From Hallerella sp964397425 (lineage in GTDB: Bacteria; Fibrobacterota; Fibrobacteria; Fibrobacterales; Fibrobacteraceae): DNA of 14,149 bases. The stretch is taken from the NCBI GenBank assembly GCA_964397425.1, contig CAYNID010000023.1, positions 1-14,149 on the forward strand, given 5' to 3'. Positions within the stretch are counted from its first letter, which is position 1; each line of letters begins with the position of its first letter. The position numbers and the translations under genes are program-made. This document shows positions 1 to 7,074 of this stretch, one piece after another. The notes under the pieces were generated by a model, which saw nothing but the letters and a program-made list of their open reading frames with translations, was not told the origin of the DNA and ran no database searches.

Positions 1-157
1 CCGCATTCCGAATTACGAATTCCGCATTATTCAAAACGGCTCGCCGCCCACAGCCCAATTCCTCATTCCTAACTCCAAACTCCACTCTTCACACTTCAAA
101 CTCCCAATACCCAATTTCTCATTCCTCATTTCTAATTCCTAATTACAAATTCCTCTT
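1..157. repeat. Degenerate ATTCC/AATTCCT low-complexity repeat tract
   Basis: The left edge is made of imperfect 6-8 base units such as ATTCC, AATTCCT, CATTCCT, AACTCC and AATTAC. They occur in two blocks, about 1-35 and about 54-157, separated by a more ordinary stretch (about 36-53). The + strand is strongly pyrimidine-rich, with runs of CTCATTCCT-like words. No open reading frame, hairpin or inverted terminal repeat was seen. It ends about 120 bases before the start of the GH26 gene, so it is probably an intergenic repeat rather than part of a gene. The tract may extend beyond the left edge of the window. Confidence 0.6.
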
Positions 158-227
158 CCATCACATCCAGTTTTGGGAAAAAGCCCTTAAATCGGAGAAA
201 AAGGGGAGCCGTTGCGTTGAGATGAGT

Positions 228-250
228 TTGAAATTCGACAAGTTGAAATT
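228..250 (+). repeat. Direct repeat TTGAAATT x2 in the GH26 leader
   Basis: TTGAAATT occurs at 228-235 and again at 243-250, a 15-base period, 31 bases before the GH26 start codon. The second copy contains TTGAAA, which could be a -35 element followed by a poor -10 (TGTTAA at 265-270). Either a regulator half-site pair or chance is possible. No good sigma-70 promoter was found in 158-280. Confidence 0.2.
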
Positions 251-280
251 AGTTTTAAGAAAAATGTTAAAGGAAATTTT

Positions 281-2125
281 ATGAAATTTCAATTTTTGCC
301 GGTGCTTGCCGCCGTGTCTGCCTTTGCGGCTCCCATCGTCTATGAAGCCGAAGAACAAACTGGTGTCGAAAATTCGGCCATTGTTGAAAGTGCGGACCAC
401 TCGGGTGGAAAATACGTTTCGCTGTCCAATTCTCCCATGACTTTTTCGGTTTCTGTAGAAGAAACTGCCGTTTACGATATTTCAACATCTGTCCGGATAA
501 AGCAATACTATTGGACGACATCGAGGATTGTGGTGAATGGTGAAGAAGTCGTTTCCATGTTGACAACGCCGCGCAACAATGATTCGGATTACGTTGTTTC
601 GGGATATGCGAAATTGCTGGCGGGAAAAAATGAAATTACGGTGGGAAACGAAGCAATCGGAGTCGATTACATTTCGGTCGGGATTCATCCGGCTCCTGTT
701 TTTAACTTGGAAGCGGCTCCGGTGACTCCCGGTGCGACGGAAAGCGCATATAAACTCAAAAGATTTCTCACGGAGAATTTTGGCAAAGCGACTGTCAGTG
801 GCATGATGATTGGTGACAATGCTTTCAATTATCATTATGGAGCTACGTTGGAAGACAGTTATCTCATTGAAACTTGCGTTCCCAGTGACAGCTGTGGCCT
901 TGCCGATTCGCTGACAACTTGGAAAGGGCAAGAAGATATTCGCGAATTCAAAAAACGCACGGGGTATTTCCCGGCGTTGGGCGGTTTTGACCTGCTGTTC
1001 GCCACGGGCGGTCATTCGGACGAAGGCTGGTTTTCCGGTTACACGGACAACAGTATTCGGATGGCCAGACAGGTTTGGAACTTTGGCGGGATTCCCGCGT
1101 TTACGTGGCACTGGAAAGTGGGAACCGATACGATTTTTTACGCACAAAGTAAAGGGTTCAATAATGAAGGATGTACAGAAGGTGTCGTCGCCACGGCGGG
1201 AAACAATACTTGTTTCAATTACACCAGGGCTTTTTCCGGGGACAAATGTGCGGATATCAATCCGGAATCAGATGAATACAAATTAATCATTGCGGATGTG
1301 GATAAAATTTCTGACCGTTTCTTGAACCTGCAGGATTCTGGCGTCGCTGTCCTTTGGAGACCGCTTCATGAAGCGGCTGGCGGTTGGTTCTGGTGGGGTG
1401 TCGGCGGTTCGGATTGCTACAAGAAACTGTATCAGCTTGTCTTTGACAGAATGTATGAAAAGGGCGTCCGGAATGCCATTTGGATTTGGAATATAGAACG
1501 GGATCCCGCAATCGGATACGATGTGACGGCTTTGAATGCCGACTGGTATCCCGGCGATGAATATGTGGACATTATCGGCGTTGACATTTACAATAATTCG
1601 GGGGATAACAAGTCGAACATGGGCTATTTCAATAAGATTATCGAAGAAATGGGAACAAAGAAAATTTTAGCGCTCACGGAAAACGGCCCGATTCCCGATG
1701 TCGACAGCATGTTCCAAGATAATTCCGTGTGGAGCTTTTGGATGCCGTGGTATCAAACGTGGGGCGGTGGATTTTTGAATCAAACGACAGATGATGTTTG
1801 GCAAAAGAATCTTGCCGACGACAGAATCATCAAGCTTGAATCCATGCCGGGTTGGAAAGATTACGAAGCGGGAATTTCTTCGCCGGAAAAACGCGGAAAA
1901 TCCCTTGTTGAAATTAACGTGGTGGGGAACTCTTTACAGTTGTCGCTTCCGACGCGTTCTGGAGTTTCCCTTTATTCGTTGCAGGGAAAATGTGTGCGGA
2001 AATGGGGCGAAAACCTTTCTGCGGGAACACATGCGTTTGATCTTCAGGCGTTGCCGCGCGGCGTTTACATTGTCCGCGTCCAAGGAACGGCTGGCGTGCA
2101 AAATCAAAAATTCACCATTCGATAA
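281..2125 (+). CDS. Secreted CBM35-GH26 beta-mannanase with C-terminal sorting domain
   Basis: A probable endo-beta-1,4-mannanase acting outside the cell on mannan or glucomannan. Residues 1-17 are a signal peptide, with likely cleavage after VSAFA. Residues about 19-135 resemble a CBM35 carbohydrate-binding module (starts YEAE, ends GVDYISVG). The GH26 catalytic domain covers about 155-520: WRPLHE at 359-364 carries the acid/base Glu364 followed by the family's GGWFWWG, and LTENG at 465-469 carries the nucleophile Glu467. Six cysteines between 199 and 379 could form disulfides, fitting an exported enzyme. Residues about 540-614 are a C-terminal sorting domain of the type IX secretion kind, with Gly-Val-Tyr-Ile-Val-Arg-Val near the end. 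The start is supported by an AAGGAAA ribosome binding site 5-6 bases upstream. It is first in an operon with the GH5 gene 26 bases downstream. GH26 also includes some xylanases and glucanases, so the substrate is inferred. Confidence 0.9.
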   Translation: MKFQFLPVLAAVSAFAAPIVYEAEEQTGVENSAIVESADHSGGKYVSLSNSPMTFSVSVEETAVYDISTSVRIKQYYWTTSRIVVNGEEVVSMLTTPRNNDSDYVVSGYAKLLAGKNEITVGNEAIGVDYISVGIHPAPVFNLEAAPVTPGATESAYKLKRFLTENFGKATVSGMMIGDNAFNYHYGATLEDSYLIETCVPSDSCGLADSLTTWKGQEDIREFKKRTGYFPALGGFDLLFATGGHSDEGWFSGYTDNSIRMARQVWNFGGIPAFTWHWKVGTDTIFYAQSKGFNNEGCTEGVVATAGNNTCFNYTRAFSGDKCADINPESDEYKLIIADVDKISDRFLNLQDSGVAVLWRPLHEAAGGWFWWGVGGSDCYKKLYQLVFDRMYEKGVRNAIWIWNIERDPAIGYDVTALNADWYPGDEYVDIIGVDIYNNSGDNKSNMGYFNKIIEEMGTKKILALTENGPIPDVDSMFQDNSVWSFWMPWYQTWGGGFLNQTTDDVWQKNLADDRIIKLESMPGWKDYEAGISSPEKRGKSLVEINVVGNSLQLSLPTRSGVSLYSLQGKCVRKWGENLSAGTHAFDLQALPRGVYIVRVQGTAGVQNQKFTIR

Positions 2126-2151
2126 ATTTTTCAACAGGATAAGGAGAAACA

Positions 2152-4026
2152 ATGAAAACATTTATCAAGTCAATCGCTTTGGCGGGAATCGCTTCCGGGA
2201 TGCTTTTTGCTGCGCCGGGACTTGTGGTCAATGGAACGGAACTCCAGTATAAAGGCAAGAAAATTTTCTTCAGCGGAACGAATCTCGCGTGGGCGGATTA
2301 CAATTCGGATGTCGGCGATTCGCCTTTGAATGAAAATGCGTGGCGCAAAGCGGTGGAAGGAACCCGAGCCGCCGGGGGAAATGCGATTCGCTGGTGGCTT
2401 TTCAACAACATGAGTCAAAGTCCCAGCATCGATCCGACAACCCATCTGGTTTCCGGTCTCAAGGAGAATACCATCAATAACATGAAAAAGGCGCTGGATA
2501 TCGCCGAAGAATACGGTGTCATGGTTTCCATGTGCCTGTTCAGCCATAATTTGATGGAACCGGAACAGTGGGGACTTTACGAAAACGATAAAGTGGATAT
2601 CACGGCGAATACGAAACTTTTTGATGATGAAGGAACGGAGGCTTTTATTCAAAAAGTCCTGTTGCCTGTTGTCAAGGCGATTGGAAATCACAACGCTTTG
2701 ATGACGTGGGAAGTTTTCAATGAACCGGAAGGAATGGCGCCCAGTGTCGGCTGGACAAAAAAACGGATGGAAAAAACGCTCCTTCAAAAATTCACCAATA
2801 AAGTTGCGGCGGCGATTCACACGGAAAATCCCGATTTGCTTGTTTCGACGGGAAGTGTGAACATCCAATATCAAAACTGGTGGAATGATTCCGAACTGAT
2901 TGCCGCTGGTGGAAAAAGCAACGGAACGCTGGATTTTTTCCAGACGCATTATTACCCGTATTACCAGAAAGACGAAGAATCTCCGTTCCGCAATTCGGTG
3001 TCGTCTTTAGCCGCGAAGTATCATTTCGATTCCAAGCCGTTGATTATCGGTGAATTCCCGGCGAGCGGTTGGGCTGGAGCTACTTACACGGCATCCATGG
3101 CGGCGAAAACGGAAATTTCAACGACAGAATGTTACCGTCTGGCGTTAGACAGCGGTTATGCGGGCGCGCTCGCCTGGCAATATATCGGCGACAAGACGGA
3201 ATCCCAATTCGGCGGGTACACGTATACGATTGATCCGGCGTTGAACGCGATGACCGCTTTGTGGCAAACGGATTCCTCGTTGATTAAAATCAAAGGCGTG
3301 GAAGTTTCTGTGGATACGGGAAACGGCATGATGGCGGTCACTTATGGCGATGACAATGCTCAAATTGAATACCAGAAAGCGTTTGATTTGTCCGGAGCCT
3401 CAACGCTTTCGTTTACGGTCAAAAATAACTCCACGGCAGAAGCGGATCTGTATCTCATTTTTAAATTGACCTCGGCTTGGACTTGGACAGAAACGGATGG
3501 GAGCTGCAAAGTCGCTGCGGGAGAAAAGAAAATCTGTTCCTTCGATATTTCGGGATTGGCGGACCGCAAAGAAACGATGAGCATCATTTTTGCCAATTAT
3601 GCGGCTGGCTTCACGGGAACTCTCCTTTTTGATGATGTGATGGCTGGAAACGACACCCTGTTCCATTTCAACAAAGACAAATACGATGCGTTCTCCCGTT
3701 CTTTCGGCAACACGGAGCAACAGATTCCGGAAATCAAAATTGTATTCAACAATGAAAATTATGTTTGGACGGGTTCTTCGGGAATTCGCCCGCGGGCTTC
3801 TTTTGCCCGTATCCAGGGAAACGATTTGCATCTTTCGGTTCCCGCTTCTGGATTTGCCGAAGTTTCGCTTTTTGCGTTGGATGGCTCTCGAATTCAAACG
3901 CTGTTCCGCGGAAACCTTTCCGCCGGTTCGCATGAATTCAAAATTTCGGCCCCGAAAGGCGTGTATCTGCTGAGGGCGAAAGGCCTTGGATATTCTTCCA
4001 CTCAAAAGATGGTCGTTTCGGAATAA
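2152..4026 (+). CDS. Secreted GH5 glycoside hydrolase, probable mannanase, with central beta module and sorting domain
   Basis: An extracellular endo-glycanase of the GH5 clan. Residues 1-20 are a signal peptide (cleavage near LFAAP). The (beta/alpha)8 domain covers about 22-375: FSGTN at 40-44, RWW at 80-82, WEVFNEPEG with acid/base Glu191, THYYPY at 265-270, and IIGEF with nucleophile Glu301. Residues about 380-500 are a beta-rich module (FTVKNNSTAE, then LLFDDV) that resembles a carbohydrate-binding domain but that I cannot assign to a family. A linker follows, then a sorting domain at about 553-624 homologous to that of the upstream GH26 protein (LSAGSHEF and GVYLLR). The start has a strong AAGGAG ribosome binding site, and the gene lies 26 bases after the GH26 stop, so the two are cotranscribed. 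The mannanase call rests mostly on the GH26 neighbour; cellulase or another beta-glucanase is possible. Confidence 0.85.
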   Translation: MKTFIKSIALAGIASGMLFAAPGLVVNGTELQYKGKKIFFSGTNLAWADYNSDVGDSPLNENAWRKAVEGTRAAGGNAIRWWLFNNMSQSPSIDPTTHLVSGLKENTINNMKKALDIAEEYGVMVSMCLFSHNLMEPEQWGLYENDKVDITANTKLFDDEGTEAFIQKVLLPVVKAIGNHNALMTWEVFNEPEGMAPSVGWTKKRMEKTLLQKFTNKVAAAIHTENPDLLVSTGSVNIQYQNWWNDSELIAAGGKSNGTLDFFQTHYYPYYQKDEESPFRNSVSSLAAKYHFDSKPLIIGEFPASGWAGATYTASMAAKTEISTTECYRLALDSGYAGALAWQYIGDKTESQFGGYTYTIDPALNAMTALWQTDSSLIKIKGVEVSVDTGNGMMAVTYGDDNAQIEYQKAFDLSGASTLSFTVKNNSTAEADLYLIFKLTSAWTWTETDGSCKVAAGEKKICSFDISGLADRKETMSIIFANYAAGFTGTLLFDDVMAGNDTLFHFNKDKYDAFSRSFGNTEQQIPEIKIVFNNENYVWTGSSGIRPRASFARIQGNDLHLSVPASGFAEVSLFALDGSRIQTLFRGNLSAGSHEFKISAPKGVYLLRAKGLGYSSTQKMVVSE

Positions 4027-4043
4027 CGGAATTTGAACAAGAC

Positions 4044-4073
4044 AAGGCCCCGAATTCGGGGCTTTGCCTTTTT
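4044..4073 (+). terminator. Rho-independent terminator of the GH26-GH5 operon
   Basis: A 9-bp stem built on the palindrome GCCCCG-AATT-CGGGGC, extended outward by a G-T and two A-T pairs, lies 18 bases after the GH5 stop. AAGGC upstream can also pair with the following GCCTT, and a five-T run occupies 4069-4073. It separates the convergent GH5 and P-type ATPase genes. The T run overlaps the ATPase stop codon. Termination of the opposite strand is less likely because no comparable T run follows on that side. Confidence 0.85.
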
Positions 4074-6180
4074 AAATGGAATATCCTTGGTCTTTTAACA
4101 AAGGTGCCGAGGCTTTGACGCTGAACGCAATCGTCGACAAATTGTGGAGCGTCGCTGCGGTTGCCGGGGAAAGCAGTCCAAAAAGTCCGCCGAACAGGAG
4201 TGCCGAATTGATGGCGATGATTCCCGTATTGTTCGAATGGATTTTTGCCATCAGCCGGGTTCCTAAAATCCGGATTTTCAACAATCCCTCTAAGCCTTCT
4301 TCGGGTGAAAGGACGATGTCGGCGATTTCTCCCGTAAGGGACGCGCATTCTCCCATGGCGATTCCCGTGTCGGCTTTGGCCAGTGCGGGCGCGTCGTTGA
4401 TGCCATCGCCAATCATGATGACCTGATGCCCCTTTTTTTGTAAAGAAGAAATGTAAGAAACTTTATCTTCTGGAAGGGCGTTTGAAAGGTAGTGGTCGAT
4501 TCCCGTTTTTGCAGCGGCGGTTTTGGCGGCTCCGCTGTCATCGCCGGTAATCATGATGCATTTGGAAATGCCGCTTTTATGGAGGGATTGCACAATTTCC
4601 GGAGCGTTTTTTCGAACGGGATCCGTAATGGAGAGGATGCCGAGCAGTTTGTCGTTTTCTGCAAGATACAACAGGGATTCGCCTTTTCGCAGGGCGTCTT
4701 CCTGAATTTGGGAAAGTTTTTTTGGCTGTTTGACTTTTTCATCTTCGAAGATGAAATGTTTGCTGCCGATAAGAAGGCGCTTGCCGTTTAATGTCGTGGC
4801 GATTCCGTGGGCTATCACGTATTCGACTTTGGCGTGATCTTCGGGATGTTTTATTTTTTTGGCGTTTGCCGCAAGTACGATGGCCTTGGCGACGGGATGG
4901 GCAAAATGTTCTTCAAGGCAAGCAGCTATCCGGAGAATTTCGTCTTCGTTCTTTTTTTGAAATGGAATGATTCGGGAAAGCGTCGGGGTCGCGGCGGTAA
5001 GGGTTCCCGTTTTGTCAAATACGACGGTGTCTGCGTTTGCGGCATCTTCTAAAAATTTTCCACCTTTGACCAAAATGCCGTTTTGTGCGGCTTCGCGCAT
5101 GGCGCTGAGAATGGCGATGGGCGCAACCAGTTTCATGGCGCAGGAATAATCCACCATCAGTGTGCTGACGACTTTTGTCATGTTGCGCGTCAAAAGGAAA
5201 GTTCCCAAAGCCAAGAAAAAATTGTATTTCACCAGTTGATTGGCGAGCCGTTCAGAACGGATTTGCGAAGACACTTTGTATTGTTGAGAAGAATCGATCA
5301 TCGAAAGGATGTTGTGGACTTTTGTCTGCGCTCCGACAACGCGGACGCGGATGAAAATTTCTCCCTCTTGAACAGTGGTTCCGGCAAAAACAGAATTGCC
5401 CTTGCGCTTTTCGACAGCGAGACTTTCGCCGGTTATCGCCGCCTGGTTGACAAGGGCTTCGCCCCGAAAGACTTCTCCATCAACGGGGATGGTGCTTCCT
5501 GTCCTCGAAACGATCAAGTCTCCCGTTTTGATTTCATATAAATGAACTGTTCTTTCTGTGGAGCCGTTCACCCGTTGAACTTTGTCGTTTTCAGACAAGA
5601 TGGTGTTCGCCAGCAAACGGAAAGATTGTCTCTTGGTGAAGTCTTCAATTGTTTCGCCGATATTCAGTAAAAAATGGATGTTGGCTGCCGTTCGCATGTC
5701 TCCGGTGAAAATCGCCATCGAAATGGCTGCGGCGTCGAGAACTTCTGAATGGAACGGCGTCCCTGAAACGAGAAATTTTGTCCCTTTGAAAATTCGGGGT
5801 GTTAAATTGAACAGGCGAACGGCCATTAAAATCGGAGGCGGCAACAGCTTCTTGAAAAGATGGAATGCTGTCATTTGAAGCAATGCGTTCAAAAGTCCCG
5901 AATCTTTTGAAGGCTCTTCAACAGAGGCGAGCAATTCTTTATTTTTTAAATGCCTGGATGTCAACGCCTGAAAACAGGCGAGAACTTTTTTGTCTGAAAT
6001 TTTTTCTGCATCGTAAAAAACAAGAAAGGCGGCGGTGATGGGATTCACTGTCACCTGGACAATTCCCGCTTGGACGGCGATTAAATGTTGAGCGAGAACG
6101 GCTTGCCGTGGCGTCAATTCCGTTTTGTCGTATCCAACTCGAATGCGTCCGGGTAAAACATGTTTAACGTGAAATCGCAT
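4072..6180 (-). CDS. P1B-type heavy-metal transporting ATPase with Tyr-Ser-Cys in place of CPC
   Basis: An inner-membrane ATP-driven metal pump, probably an exporter. Residues 1-70 form a divergent HMA_2-like metal-binding domain without a CxxC pair. Membrane helices lie at about 110-175, 318-365 and 650-695. TGES (250-253) is the actuator, DKTGT (389-393) holds the phosphorylated Asp389, HP at 428-429 marks the P1B nucleotide-binding domain, and GDGIND (591-596) is the hinge. The transmembrane metal site reads Tyr-Ser-Cys-Ala (345-348), where most P1B pumps have Cys-Pro-Cys. I recall that a subset of HMA_2-type pumps shares this, but the metal is unknown. The 702-residue length is normal. 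The start has a GGGAG ribosome binding site 8 bases upstream. It follows the 72-residue membrane protein by 36 bases, probably in one transcript. Confidence 0.9.
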   Translation of the reverse strand: MRFHVKHVLPGRIRVGYDKTELTPRQAVLAQHLIAVQAGIVQVTVNPITAAFLVFYDAEKISDKKVLACFQALTSRHLKNKELLASVEEPSKDSGLLNALLQMTAFHLFKKLLPPPILMAVRLFNLTPRIFKGTKFLVSGTPFHSEVLDAAAISMAIFTGDMRTAANIHFLLNIGETIEDFTKRQSFRLLANTILSENDKVQRVNGSTERTVHLYEIKTGDLIVSRTGSTIPVDGEVFRGEALVNQAAITGESLAVEKRKGNSVFAGTTVQEGEIFIRVRVVGAQTKVHNILSMIDSSQQYKVSSQIRSERLANQLVKYNFFLALGTFLLTRNMTKVVSTLMVDYSCAMKLVAPIAILSAMREAAQNGILVKGGKFLEDAANADTVVFDKTGTLTAATPTLSRIIPFQKKNEDEILRIAACLEEHFAHPVAKAIVLAANAKKIKHPEDHAKVEYVIAHGIATTLNGKRLLIGSKHFIFEDEKVKQPKKLSQIQEDALRKGESLLYLAENDKLLGILSITDPVRKNAPEIVQSLHKSGISKCIMITGDDSGAAKTAAAKTGIDHYLSNALPEDKVSYISSLQKKGHQVIMIGDGINDAPALAKADTGIAMGECASLTGEIADIVLSPEEGLEGLLKIRILGTRLMAKIHSNNTGIIAINSALLFGGLFGLLSPATAATLHNLSTIAFSVKASAPLLKDQGYSI

Positions 6181-6216
6181 GGATTCACTCCCAAGTTGAA
6201 AACGAAATTTTGACGG

Positions 6217-6435
6217 CTATTTTTTACTGGAATTCTTTTTCTGCTCCGCTTCGGCAGAAAGGTCTTCGGCTTCTTCCTTGACGGTTTCTACGAATTCCGT
6301 TGCATCGTTTTTGATGCCGAGGCCTGTGCTCAAAATACGTGCGCAGCCTTTGCGGAACGAATCCGTTTTAAAAACTTTGACGGCGGCAATTCCGGCGATG
6401 GCTCCGGCGATAAACGCTTTTGTTGCTTTGTTCAT
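6217..6435 (-). CDS. Small single-TM protein, DUF6110/PacL-like partner of the P-type ATPase
   Basis: A 72-residue protein with one hydrophobic glycine-rich segment (about 7-21, including AGAIAGIAA), a basic stretch (KTDSFRKG) and an acidic, helical, lysine-ended tail (about 45-72, KEEAEDLSAEAEQKK). This layout resembles small DUF6110-type proteins I associate with metal ATPases, and more distantly the mycobacterial DUF1490/PacL proteins that partner with Ctp pumps. No Asp/His metal-binding tail like that of PacL1 is seen. The ATG at 6433-6435 is chosen because GAGGA sits 6-7 bases upstream; a TTG nine codons earlier is open but places that site inside the gene. The role as scaffold or chaperone for the downstream pump is an inference from position and shape. 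Confidence 0.7.
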   Translation of the reverse strand: MNKATKAFIAGAIAGIAAVKVFKTDSFRKGCARILSTGLGIKNDATEFVETVKEEAEDLSAEAEQKKNSSKK

Positions 6436-6492
6436 AAATTTCCTCGTTGTTGATGGATTCAAATTACTTTTTACGAAAGATTCTCTGTGGTC

Positions 6493-6536
6493 AAAAAGGG
6501 AAAGCCGGAGACTTTTTCAAGCGGTTCCGGCTTTCC
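6493..6536 (-). terminator. Rho-independent terminator after the flavodoxin gene
   Basis: An 11-bp perfect stem, GGAAAGCCGGA (6499-6509) with TCCGGCTTTCC (6526-6536), has a 16-base loop. Read on the - strand it is followed by a five-T run (6493-6497 complement). It begins 20 bases past the flavodoxin stop, so it ends that transcript and insulates the downstream small-protein/ATPase pair, which should therefore have its own promoter. A TTGACC just after the T run could be its -35, but no convincing -10 follows. Confidence 0.9.
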
Positions 6537-6555
6537 AGGAGACAATGCAGTCAAA

Positions 6556-6981
6556 TCACTTGGCCAAAGCGGAACCCAGTTCTTCGCATTTTTTTAAAAC
6601 CGCTTCGTTGGGGGAGTCTTCTGTAATGACGCTGTCACACGCTTTGATGGGTGCGCCAGAAAAACAATCGGATTCCCAGGCGTTCATCCATTCGCCGCCA
6701 CCCCAGCCGTAAGAGCCGAACAGGGCGACTTTTTTTCCGGCGAGTTTCGGCTTGAGCGCTTGATAAAGAGGTTCGAATTCGGAGTCTTCAAGTTCTTCGG
6801 AGCCCATGGCGGGGCAGCCCAGGGCGAAAGCGTCGAAATTTTCGGCATTGGCGACGTTGAATTCAGAACAGGTGAAAATTTCTGCGTTTGCTCCGGCAGA
6901 TTTTGCGCCTTCGAACGCGTTGTTCGCCATGGCTTCTGTATTTCCGGTGCCGCTCCAGTAAATGATTGCGACGTTCTTCAT
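6556..6981 (-). CDS. Short-chain flavodoxin
   Basis: A 141-residue cytoplasmic FMN electron carrier that commonly substitutes for ferredoxin when iron is scarce. The phosphate-binding loop SGTGNTE is at residues 10-16. The loops that flank the flavin ring are seen as GCPAMGSEELED (55-66) and GSYGWGGGEWM (89-99). Length is right for the short-chain class, with no inserted long-chain loop. The ribosome binding site AGGAAG lies 3-4 bases before the ATG. It is a single-gene unit: its own promoter lies in the gap after the ZIP gene, two palindromes overlap that promoter, and a hairpin terminator follows. Iron- or other metal-dependent repression is therefore likely. The redox partners are not visible here. 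Confidence 0.93.
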   Translation of the reverse strand: MKNVAIIYWSGTGNTEAMANNAFEGAKSAGANAEIFTCSEFNVANAENFDAFALGCPAMGSEELEDSEFEPLYQALKPKLAGKKVALFGSYGWGGGEWMNAWESDCFSGAPIKACDSVITEDSPNEAVLKKCEELGSALAK

Positions 6982-6993
6982 AGACTTCCTTTA

Positions 6994-7007
6994 TTAGCTT
7001 TGGCTAA
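6994..7007. promoter_or_regulatory. Downstream operator-like palindrome TTAG-N6-CTAA
   Basis: TTAGCTTTGGCTAA is a near-perfect 14-bp inverted repeat lying over or just after the predicted flavodoxin transcription start (near 7010) and before the ribosome binding site. It shares the TTAG-N6-CTAA frame with the second palindrome at 7039-7052. The half-site resembles TTAGG-type sites of DtxR/IdeR-family metal repressors, but the binding protein is not in this window. Bound repressor here would block initiation or elongation. Confidence 0.55.
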
Positions 7008-7017
7008 TTTTAACGAC

Positions 7018-7046
7018 AATATACATACAGTCTGTTTGTTAGTCAA
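7018..7046 (-). promoter_or_regulatory. Sigma-70 promoter of the flavodoxin gene
   Basis: On the - strand TTGACT (7046-7041) and TATATT (7023-7018) are separated by exactly 17 bases, one mismatch each from the consensus boxes. The predicted start near 7010 gives a leader of about 30 bases before the ATG at 6981. The -35 box lies inside the upstream palindrome. Confidence 0.8.
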
Positions 7047-7052
7047 GACTAA
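7039..7052. promoter_or_regulatory. Upstream operator-like palindrome overlapping the -35 box
   Basis: TTAGTCAAGACTAA is a perfect inverted repeat (TTAGTC-AA-GACTAA) that covers the -35 element of the flavodoxin promoter. With the palindrome at 6994-7007, whose centre is 45 bp away, it brackets the promoter. The arrangement suits a dimeric metal-dependent repressor (DtxR- or Fur-like). The regulator is inferred, not identified. Confidence 0.6.
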
Positions 7053-7074
7053 AAATGAAAAATTTTCTCCGCTT

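Noticed and set aside
482..1147. Long open frame on the - strand inside the GH26 gene
   Set aside because: It is antisense to a clearly conserved catalytic domain, shows no family motif and has a basic, low-information composition typical of shadow frames. The same applies to the - strand frames at 2170-2949 and 3400-4005 inside the GH5 gene.
1297..1305. Perfect DnaA-box-like TGTGGATAA
   Set aside because: A single copy inside the GH26 coding sequence, about 9 kb from dnaA, with no neighbouring boxes or AT-rich unwinding element. It is probably chance.
6436..6462. TTG-initiated nine-residue extension of the small DUF6110-like protein
   Set aside because: It would bury the GAGGA ribosome binding site of the internal ATG, and the TTG itself has no such site.
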